Positions 1 through 6,010 of a DNA stretch of 9,177 nucleotides are shown here, piece after piece (the stretch's first letter is position 1; each line of letters starts with the position of its first letter). Made by a program: the position numbers and the translations under genes. The notes under the pieces are model-generated. The model was not told the origin of the DNA. It was given only the letters and a program-made list of their open reading frames with translations, and made no database searches. Origin of the DNA: Chloroflexota bacterium (GTDB taxonomy: Bacteria; Chloroflexota; UBA6077; CF-72); NCBI GenBank assembly GCA_019247135.1, contig JAFAPL010000876.1, positions 1 to 9,177 of the forward strand, given 5' to 3'.

Positions 1-2
1 AC

Positions 3-284
3 CCGGAGCCCGATGTCCATGAGCCGGGCGAGGACTTCGACGATCCGGACAAGGACACCTACCCGGGCTACATGACGCCTCCACCAACCCCCTTCCTGGC
101 CGAGTCCGGCCTGAGCGGCACGCCGTTTCCCGCCAGCGTGCCGGGGCGGGTTCGCCAGGGCCAGCGCGTCACGCTCGCAGACGGCCGCGAGTGCCAGGTC
201 ATCGACGTGATCGCCTATAACAACGGCCTGACGGCCTGCCGCGTGCTCGAGATACCGAAAACGGAGTGGCCGAACTTCTTCTGA
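3..284 (+). CDS. C-terminal fragment of an unrecognised protein, cut by the left edge
   Basis: The frame is open from the first complete codon (position 3) to the TGA at 282-284, giving 93 residues of a protein that begins outside the window. An ATG at 72 lies in the same frame, but the reading continues upstream without a stop and with similar composition, so 72 need not be the true start. The first 24 or so residues are acidic and rich in Pro, Asp and Glu. A Pro/Thr stretch (MTPPPTPF) follows, and then a compact segment with GQRVTLADGRECQVIDVIAYNNG, which reads like a few beta strands and could be a small beta-barrel domain. The end is WPNFF. I see no catalytic motif, no membrane segment and no family I recognise. 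A 454-base gap separates it from the glycosyltransferase operon, so it is probably a separate transcription unit. Confidence 0.6.
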   Translation, partial: PEPDVHEPGEDFDDPDKDTYPGYMTPPPTPFLAESGLSGTPFPASVPGRVRQGQRVTLADGRECQVIDVIAYNNGLTACRVLEIPKTEWPNFF

Positions 285-593
285 TCCGCGGACTGCTCAG
301 CGAAGCCTCTAGATAATCCGCTGGATAACTCTCGTCGTCTGGCATCTCGAACGCGTTGACCAGGCCGTAGGTCTAACGCCGATCGGGGCCGCGACTCGGT
401 TCGCGGTGCGCAATTACCCGTCCGTCTAAAGAGCCGCACTGAAATCGCGCGGCGCTCACAACCGAGACTCAACATCCTCTGTTGCGATCCGACTCCACCA
501 GAGGGATAGAGTTGGGGCAACAGCTACATCAAGGTTCGATCAACGCAGGTGCGGTGTCTGGAGGCACACCAGCAGCGTTGCTGACATCCAGAC

Positions 594-623
594 TGGAGCG
601 TGAGCGTCAGCTCCAAATGGAGC
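594..623 (+). promoter_or_regulatory. Candidate alternative hairpins in the operon leader
   Basis: TGGAGC at 594-599 is repeated at 618-623, and its exact complement GCTCCA lies between them at 610-615. The central segment can pair with the left copy (6 base pairs, 10-base loop) or with the right copy (GCTCC/GGAGC, 5 base pairs, AAAT loop), but not with both. The element lies about 115 bases before the ATG at 739. Mutually exclusive stems are a pattern used by leader switches, but the stems are short, no ligand-binding core is recognised, and chance is possible in GC-rich DNA. Confidence 0.2.
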
Positions 624-719
624 GTTATCTACGCCTGCGCTCTCATCAACGAGTCACCCGGGCCCACTCCGCGTCAAACCAGACTGTGTTCTGGGAAGGG
701 CATCGAAGACTTCGGTTCT

Positions 720-728
720 GGAGGAGAG
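720..728 (+). promoter_or_regulatory. Ribosome binding site of the MshEN-GT2 gene
   Basis: GGAGGAGAG is a strong Shine-Dalgarno match. The ATG at 739 follows 10 to 12 bases after the core, depending on which GGAG is paired. It supports 739 as the start over later in-frame codons, because the first MshEN motif begins only 12 residues into the protein. Confidence 0.8.
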
Positions 729-738
729 AACGAGACCG

Positions 739-2604
739 ATGGAAGTGGTCCAAGGCGTCACAAACAGTTCTAAGCCTCTTGGCGAGCGGCTCCTGGAAGA
801 GCGCGTGATAACTGCCGAGCAGCTCCAAGTTGCACTAACCAAGCAGCAAGAGTTCGGGGTACCGCTCGGTCGCGTCCTCGTCAGCTCCGGGTATGCCACC
901 GAGCGCCAGGTGGCGCGACATTTGGCACGACAATCCAGCATCCCGTACGTAAACAACCTCTCTAGGTACCAGCTTGACAAACGCGTTTCGCGAATGCTGC
1001 CCTACTGGACGAAGCTTGACCAGCGGATACTTCCGCTTTGGGACGATGATGGTGTTGTCGTCATCGCGTCACCGGCTCCGCCAAAGCGCGAGATCCTCGC
1101 GGATGTAGCGCGGCTGCTCGGCCGACCGGTGCTGCCTGCTCTCGCGGCGCCACCGGAGTTCGAGGCTGCATTCGATGAGATCCACCGTGACGAGCACCTC
1201 GAGATTGCAACGTCATACCTTGCGACTGGCGCACCGGAAGATTCCGCCAAGCGGACGTTGACACGCCCGCAACGGATCTTCATTGTGGCTGTCCTGGTTT
1301 GTCTCGGCCTTGGAGCGTTATTTCAAACTCGCGCGCTCAGCATTCTGGTCACCGCCGCCGCCACCGCGTTCTATGTCGGGTTTTCACTCTACAAGCTCTA
1401 CCTCGTCATGCGGGCGCTTACGCACAAGCTGGAGATTGAGACCACGGATGCGGAGATCGCAGCACTGTCGGACCGCGATTTGCCGATGTACACGCTCCTT
1501 ATCCCACTCTACCGCGAAGCCGAAGTGCTGCCAATGCTGGTGCAGGCCATCGAGGCGCTGGACTACCCCAAAGTGAAGCTCGACGTGCGCCTTCTGCTCG
1601 AGCACGACGACCACGAGACCATCGGCGTGGCGCACGCCGCCAATCTACCGAGCTACTTCACACCCGTCATAGTGCCGGCCGGCCTGCCTAAAGGAAAACC
1701 GAAGGCATGCAATTACGGCATGATCCAGGCTCGCGGTGAGTACGTCGTCATATATGACGCGGAGGATCTTCCAGAACCAGACCAGCTGAAAAAAGCGATC
1801 GTTGCATTTCGCAAGAGCAGTCCGCGGCTGGGATGTGTGCAGGCGAAGTTGAACTTCTACAACCCACGCCAGAATCTTCTCACGCGCTGGTTCACGACCG
1901 AGTACAGCATGTGGTTCGACCTGGTACTGCCTGGCCTCGATGCCAGCGGAGCGCCCATTCCGCTGGGTGGAACAAGCAACCACTTCCCGATGCGGTGCTT
2001 GAACGAGCTTGGCGCATGGGACCCGTACAACGTCACCGAGGATGCTGACCTGGGTATTCGCATGTACAAGGGCGGCTGGAAGACTGCCGTTATCGACTCC
2101 ACAACTTACGAGGAGGCAAACCCCGACCTGCACAACTGGATTCGCCAGCGATCGCGCTGGGTGAAGGGCTATATCCAGACCTACCTCGTGCACATGCGCC
2201 ACCCGCTCCAACTACGCAAGCAGATCGGAACGAAAGCGTTCCTCAGCTTTCAGTTTCTGGTCGGTGGCACATTTTTCAGCTTGCTCGTCAACCCAGTGTT
2301 CTGGGCACTCACGCTGGCCTGGTTTGCGACGCACTCGGGACTGATCCGGAGCATGTTCCCCGCGCCTGTCTTCTATATGGGCTGCCTGGCCTTGTTCATC
2401 GGCAACTTCACGTTCGTCTATCTGAACCTCGCCGGCTGCCTGCAACGCGGGTATTACGACATGGCGGTGCACGCCTTGTTGAGCCCGCTGTACTGGGTGT
2501 TGATGTCGGTTGCAGCATGGAAAGGATTCCTCCAACTGCTGCGGAATCCGAGTTACTGGGAAAAGACGAAGCACGGTCTCTCCAGAGCACCCGCCGGTCA
2601 TTAG
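739..2604 (+). CDS. Membrane family 2 glycosyltransferase (BcsA/XagB-like) with N-terminal MshEN/GspE-N domain
   Basis: This 621-residue protein combines a regulatory domain with a processive-type glycan synthase. Residues 13-36 and 42-65 are two copies of the 24-residue MshEN motif (PLG..L......L...L..Q) separated by exactly five residues. The rest of the GspE N-terminal domain follows to about 150 (IPYVNNL, then ILPLWDDDGVVVIASPAPP). Known MshEN domains bind cyclic-di-GMP; here binding is inferred, and copy 1 has Arg22 where the motif usually has Gly. Two membrane helices lie at about 179-223. The catalytic domain has LLEHDD (286-291), YDAED (339-343), TED (433-435) and QRSRW (470-474), the signature of cellulose-synthase-like enzymes using nucleotide sugars. 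Further membrane segments occupy about 500-595. There is no C-terminal PilZ domain, so the N-terminal domain may take over the regulatory role. The sugar and polymer are not predictable from sequence. The stop is one base before the next ATG. Confidence 0.9.
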   Translation: MEVVQGVTNSSKPLGERLLEERVITAEQLQVALTKQQEFGVPLGRVLVSSGYATERQVARHLARQSSIPYVNNLSRYQLDKRVSRMLPYWTKLDQRILPLWDDDGVVVIASPAPPKREILADVARLLGRPVLPALAAPPEFEAAFDEIHRDEHLEIATSYLATGAPEDSAKRTLTRPQRIFIVAVLVCLGLGALFQTRALSILVTAAATAFYVGFSLYKLYLVMRALTHKLEIETTDAEIAALSDRDLPMYTLLIPLYREAEVLPMLVQAIEALDYPKVKLDVRLLLEHDDHETIGVAHAANLPSYFTPVIVPAGLPKGKPKACNYGMIQARGEYVVIYDAEDLPEPDQLKKAIVAFRKSSPRLGCVQAKLNFYNPRQNLLTRWFTTEYSMWFDLVLPGLDASGAPIPLGGTSNHFPMRCLNELGAWDPYNVTEDADLGIRMYKGGWKTAVIDSTTYEEANPDLHNWIRQRSRWVKGYIQTYLVHMRHPLQLRKQIGTKAFLSFQFLVGGTFFSLLVNPVFWALTLAWFATHSGLIRSMFPAPVFYMGCLALFIGNFTFVYLNLAGCLQRGYYDMAVHALLSPLYWVLMSVAAWKGFLQLLRNPSYWEKTKHGLSRAPAGH

Positions 2605-2605
2605 T

Positions 2606-5155
2606 ATGTCGCACGCAAGCGCGCATCCGCTAGACGGTTCTCGAGCTACCGTGCAGGTGATGGACACGCCCCTGGCGCGTGTCGGGCTGTGGCCGCGGAT
2701 CTCGCAAGATACTCCGGTGGTCGGATTCGGGAATTCATACAGCGAGCTGCCGCATGTGAGCAGGCTGTTGCGCAGTCGCGAAACACTTCTGGTACTGGCG
2801 ATCTCGAGCGCGTGGTACCTGGTAGGTGTGTGGTACCTGCTTGTGTACCTCGAATGGTTCGATCCCGACACGCTCTCTCGTATGGCGAATGCGTTTTACG
2901 TGCTGTACTCGCGGGAGCCACACCTAGCAGCTATCGGATTTGTCTGGCCCCCGGCTCTCGGGGCCGCAATGATGCCATTGCTGCTGCTGTATCCATTGTG
3001 GCCGCTGGTCGCCAGCCACGGGCTTGCGGCAGGCGTGGTTTCCGCCGTGGCTGGAGCGATGTTCGCGGCGGTGACGTTCGCGATTATGCGTGCGGCGGGT
3101 TTGCCGCGCTGGGGCTGCTGGGGCTTCGTCGGCGCGCTCTGGGTGAACCCCATGTGGTGGTACAGCAGCACGAATGGTCTGAGCGAGATGCCGTTCCTGC
3201 TCCTGCTGCTCCTGTCGATCTGGCTGCTATGGCGGTGGCTGAATGCGACTGAGCGGTCGTACCTGCCAATTCTCGCCAACGGCGCCATCTGCGCCGTCGC
3301 GTTGATGATCCGTTACGAAATGCTGGCCTGGGGAATTGCGGTGGCCGCCGTCACACTCCTGGCCGGCCTGCTCCGCCGATCCAGCGCTAAGCAACTCGAC
3401 CAGTGGGCACGCGTGCATCGCGCACAGGCGCTCACTCTCGCGTTCGTTCTCCCGTGGGGATTCATCTTCTTGCTGTGGATCTTCTTCAACTGGCAGATTG
3501 TCGGTAACCCGCTCTACTTTCTCAGCAGCGCTTACGCGTGTCGCACGGGCGTGACGTGCACACCCGGCGGCGAGCCGCAGGCACTTGCGGACGCGGCAGG
3601 CTCGGGTAGTCGGACTGCGATCGCTGGACTTGCCGGCGCGGTCGGGTTTGTGGTTGGGCGCGTGGCTTACGTGAACCCGGCCCTGTTTATCTGCTTGCCG
3701 CTCGCTTGCCTGGCCGCGTTGCGCCGCGGCAGGTGGCACGGGCTGGCGCTGGCGTCACCCGCGCTGGCGGTGATGGCGATGCACGCAGGAATGCTGTACC
3801 GCGGCAACCTCAACACGCTTTTGCGTTATCACCTGCTTGGGATTCCGGCGACGATCGTCGTGATGATGTGGCTTTACGGCGGCATTGCGCAGCGCGGTGG
3901 CAGCTTGCGGCAACAAACTGCTTTGAGCGCCGCGGTAGTCGCTGCCGGCTGGGTCATGGCGGCGACCACCACGTACGCCATGGCCGACCCCAACCTGGGC
4001 ATTGGAACATGGGAGGCGTTCTGGCATTTCGCTCTCGGCGTCCCGACTCACGCGTTCAACGCGGACAGGCAACTGGCGGCGTACCTCGACAGCTTCCACC
4101 TGCCTGATGGGTCCGTGCTGATCGACTCTGCCACTGGCTACGGCGTCATCGTGAGCTCGTTGCGACCGAAGCAGTTCGTCATCGATAGCGACTCGGACTT
4201 CGCGCAAGTTCTGGGACATCCAGAGGGCCGCGTCAGGTATGCGGTGGTCGGGATGGGCGACAACTTCGACATCCTGCTTGCGACCTATCCGGGGTTGGTC
4301 AACTCGGGTGTTTCGTTTGCGCGCCTCGAGCGGGAGTTCCATGGCGTGCCCCGCATGGGCGACGTAACGGAGACGGGGTGGCGGTTGTTCCGCGTCAACG
4401 GTGACGAGGCGGGCGGCGTGCCCGAGGAAGCGGAAACGCAGGCGGAAGGTACACCCGGCACGGCGGAGATGGGACCCGCAACGGCAGCCGTCACAACTGC
4501 GGTGGCGGAAGCTACACGCGCGGCGACGTCGGTTACGGCCCGGGTGGCGGAACCGACACGCGCAACGGCAACTCCTGGCAGCCTTCCACGCCTGGTGCTC
4601 GATGACCGCTTCACCGATCGTGGCGCCAGTACGCCATGGGTCGACATGCCAGGTGTTGCATGGCTGGATGCGAACGGATATCGCCTGGCGGCGGGAAATC
4701 CGAATCAGTTTGTGGCGCTCGACGCGCCGCTAGCCCAACCTTATCAGAACGTGCTGGTCACGGGTCGCTTCCACAAGGTGGGCGGCCCGTCTGGAGGCGG
4801 CTACGGGCTGATCGTCGGCGATCAGGAGCCGTCGCTGCATCAAGGACTGAAGCAACGGGGGGATTTCTATGTGCTGGAGGCGAGCGACGTTGGCGAGATC
4901 GGTGTCTGGCGACGCGTCCAGGATCATTGGCTGGAGCTGATGCCCTGGGCGCGTTCGGCGGCAGTGAAACCGGGTCAAGCGACCAACGAGCTCCAGGTCA
5001 ACGCGAGGGCGAACGAGCTCACGTTCGAAATCAACGGTGCAGTGGTCGCTGATTTGACAGGAGTTGCTGTGCCTTCGGGCGAAGTAGGCGTATTTCTAGG
5101 CGGGGACCTCAACCAGGGTGTGCTGGAGAGGTTCACGGTGGAGACAGGCGATTGA
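2606..5155 (+). CDS. GT-C-type membrane glycosyltransferase fused to a C-terminal jelly-roll-like domain
   Basis: This is an 849-residue protein. About 12 hydrophobic helices lie between 60 and 455, starting at 60-82. The first extracytoplasmic loop has EWFDPDTLSRM (Asp86 and Asp88), the usual place for the catalytic Asp of polyprenyl-phosphate-sugar-dependent GT-C enzymes (ArnT/PMT/GT39-like). NGLSEMPF (190-197) resembles the conserved Ser-Glu segment after a later helix. Cys312 and Cys318 in a loop could form a disulfide. A soluble part (about 480-598) is followed by an acidic, Thr/Ala-rich linker (600-660) with a 14-residue repeat. Residues 663-847 look like a concanavalin-A-like beta-sandwich (LDDRFTD start, GRFHKVGG, GGYGLIVGD, LQVNARANELTFEINGAVV, VGVFLGG), similar in style to DUF1080/LamG-type folds. 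The ATG at 2606, one base after the previous stop, was chosen for translational coupling; its ribosome binding site is weak and ATG 2660 is an alternative. Acceptor and sugar are unknown. Confidence 0.85.
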   Translation: MSHASAHPLDGSRATVQVMDTPLARVGLWPRISQDTPVVGFGNSYSELPHVSRLLRSRETLLVLAISSAWYLVGVWYLLVYLEWFDPDTLSRMANAFYVLYSREPHLAAIGFVWPPALGAAMMPLLLLYPLWPLVASHGLAAGVVSAVAGAMFAAVTFAIMRAAGLPRWGCWGFVGALWVNPMWWYSSTNGLSEMPFLLLLLLSIWLLWRWLNATERSYLPILANGAICAVALMIRYEMLAWGIAVAAVTLLAGLLRRSSAKQLDQWARVHRAQALTLAFVLPWGFIFLLWIFFNWQIVGNPLYFLSSAYACRTGVTCTPGGEPQALADAAGSGSRTAIAGLAGAVGFVVGRVAYVNPALFICLPLACLAALRRGRWHGLALASPALAVMAMHAGMLYRGNLNTLLRYHLLGIPATIVVMMWLYGGIAQRGGSLRQQTALSAAVVAAGWVMAATTTYAMADPNLGIGTWEAFWHFALGVPTHAFNADRQLAAYLDSFHLPDGSVLIDSATGYGVIVSSLRPKQFVIDSDSDFAQVLGHPEGRVRYAVVGMGDNFDILLATYPGLVNSGVSFARLEREFHGVPRMGDVTETGWRLFRVNGDEAGGVPEEAETQAEGTPGTAEMGPATAAVTTAVAEATRAATSVTARVAEPTRATATPGSLPRLVLDDRFTDRGASTPWVDMPGVAWLDANGYRLAAGNPNQFVALDAPLAQPYQNVLVTGRFHKVGGPSGGGYGLIVGDQEPSLHQGLKQRGDFYVLEASDVGEIGVWRRVQDHWLELMPWARSAAVKPGQATNELQVNARANELTFEINGAVVADLTGVAVPSGEVGVFLGGDLNQGVLERFTVETGD
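4502..4585 (+). repeat. Two-copy 42-base in-frame repeat in the linker of the GT-C protein
   Basis: GTGGCGGAA followed by an ACACGCGC-containing block at 4502 recurs at 4544, an offset of 42 bases (14 residues). The translations VAEATRAAT and VAEPTRATA (residues 633 and 647) form a Thr/Ala/Glu-rich flexible linker between the membrane enzyme and the C-terminal beta domain. Thr density would suit an extended, possibly O-glycosylated spacer, but that is inference. Confidence 0.6.
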
Positions 5156-5204
5156 GTCGAGCGGGCTGTCCGGACCGACCACTCAGCACGGCTTGTGTGC
5201 CGAC

Positions 5205-5211
5205 AAGGAGG
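5205..5211 (+). promoter_or_regulatory. Ribosome binding site of the DPM1-like gene
   Basis: AAGGAGG is a near-perfect Shine-Dalgarno sequence with a 9-base gap to the ATG at 5221. It decides the start in favour of 5221 over the in-frame TTG at 5152, which overlaps the previous stop codon and would add 23 residues of unconvincing sequence. Confidence 0.85.
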
Positions 5212-5220
5212 GAAGGGAAT

Positions 5221-6006
5221 ATGTTTGCGGAGGGTACCCGTCACGAGAGCCACAGTATCTCGGGGGTGATGCCGGCGTTCAATGAGGCGGTCGGTATCGA
5301 GCGGAGCGTTCGCCAGCTAGCGGGCGTGCTTGAACAAATAACCGATGACTTCGAAGTGCTGGTTACCAACGACGGTTCCACGGATGCAACTGGCGCTGTT
5401 CTGGAAAAGCTAAGCATCGCCGCACCCGAGCTGCGGTTACGCGTAGTCAGCCATGCGCGCAACCAGGGCTATGGAGCCGCGCTGGCAAGTGGAATCAATG
5501 CCGCGCGCAAAGAGTTGATTTTCTTCACCGATGGCGATCGGCAGTTCGATGTCACAGAGCTGGGGGACTTCGTGCACGAGCTGGACAGCGAAACGGACCT
5601 GGTCATCGGCTGGCGACGAAAGCGCGCGGATCCGCCGTTCAGATTGCTGAACGCGTGGGGATGGAACCTGGTGGTCAACGGCTTGTTCGGGTACACCGCG
5701 CGTGATGTCGACTGTGCCTTCAAGCTATTCCGGCGTCGCGTTTGGGAGTGCCTTACGGTTCGGGCGAGGGGCGCAACTTTCAGCGCCGAGTTTCTTGTCA
5801 AAGCGCGCCGCCGTGGCTTCCGGGTGAAGGAGGAGCCAGTTACGCATCTCCCGCGCACAGCCGGCAGTCCGACCGGGGCGCGACTCGCCGTCATCGCCCG
5901 TGCGTTCTGGGAGCTCCTGCAACTCTGGCGAAATCTGGACGGTGAGCTCGCTCGCGACGCATATAGGCAGTCCCTTCGCGCAGAGCTCTTGCATCAAGAC
6001 GGTTAG
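5221..6006 (+). CDS. DPM1-like family 2 glycosyltransferase (polyprenyl-phosphate sugar synthase)
   Basis: This 261-residue protein is predicted to transfer a sugar from a nucleotide donor to polyprenyl phosphate at the cytoplasmic membrane face. Motifs run in the expected order for a GT-A fold: VMPAFNEA (16-23), VTNDGSTDAT (48-57), ARNQGYGAALASGI (79-92), the metal-binding TDGDRQFD (103-110, Asp104 and Asp106), and RDVDCAFKLFRR (161-172). The length matches soluble, bacterial dolichol-phosphate-mannose-synthase-like enzymes that lack a C-terminal membrane domain; a hydrophobic, amphipathic segment at about 221-237 may touch the membrane. The gene sits between a GT-C enzyme, which needs a polyprenyl-linked donor, and a secreted protein, so it is the likely donor supplier. 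Arg107 replaces the small or Gln residue often seen after the DxD. Mannose, glucose or another sugar cannot be decided from sequence. Confidence 0.9.
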   Translation: MFAEGTRHESHSISGVMPAFNEAVGIERSVRQLAGVLEQITDDFEVLVTNDGSTDATGAVLEKLSIAAPELRLRVVSHARNQGYGAALASGINAARKELIFFTDGDRQFDVTELGDFVHELDSETDLVIGWRRKRADPPFRLLNAWGWNLVVNGLFGYTARDVDCAFKLFRRRVWECLTVRARGATFSAEFLVKARRRGFRVKEEPVTHLPRTAGSPTGARLAVIARAFWELLQLWRNLDGELARDAYRQSLRAELLHQDG

Positions 6007-6010
6007 ACAA

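Larger units (their letters stand above)
285..738. other. 454-base intergenic region and probable leader of the glycosyltransferase operon
   Basis: No convincing gene is visible. The open frames here are short, lack plausible start signals and give low-complexity, Arg-rich translations. Things that can be seen: a perfect inverted repeat CCGCGA (389-394) / TCGCGG (401-406) with a 6-base loop and no T-run after it; a small hairpin CAGCA (570-574) / TGCTG (579-583); and the alternative hairpins at 594-623 listed separately. A weak sigma-70-like pair, TTGCGA (482-487) and GATAGA (505-510) with a 17-base spacer, is the best promoter candidate, but it matches the consensus at only 4 and 3 of 6 positions. 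An isolated GATAAT (312-317) has no good -35 partner. I see no clear intrinsic terminator for the upstream gene, no tRNA, and no recognisable cyclic-di-GMP riboswitch core. Confidence 0.6.

Noticed and set aside
389..406. Perfect 6-base inverted repeat CCGCGA/TCGCGG as a terminator of the left-edge gene.
   Set aside because: There is no T-run after it, it lies over 100 bases past the stop, and short GC palindromes are common by chance here.
285..738. Possible cyclic-di-GMP riboswitch or tRNA in the leader (a GGTTCGATC string occurs near 533).
   Set aside because: The conserved riboswitch core strings are absent, and the TTCGATC has no flanking complementary T-stem or other tRNA arms.
482..808. 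A 108-codon open frame on the + strand with a TTG start, overlapping the start of the GT2 gene.
   Set aside because: It is Arg/Ser-rich with no domain character, has no ribosome binding site, and overlaps a gene with a strong ribosome binding site and clear motifs.
1645..2211. A 188-codon open frame on the - strand inside the GT2 gene.
   Set aside because: It is antisense to the catalytic motifs of the glycosyltransferase; long shadows are expected in GC-rich coding DNA.
2510..2605. Upstream extension of the GT-C gene by 32 codons to an ATG at 2510.
   Set aside because: It would lie entirely inside the GT2 coding region and gives unconvincing sequence; the ATG one base after the GT2 stop is the more natural coupled start.
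5152..5220. TTG start of the DPM1-like gene overlapping the previous stop.
   Set aside because: The ATG at 5221 has a near-perfect ribosome binding site at 5205-5211 and the first family motif starts soon after it.
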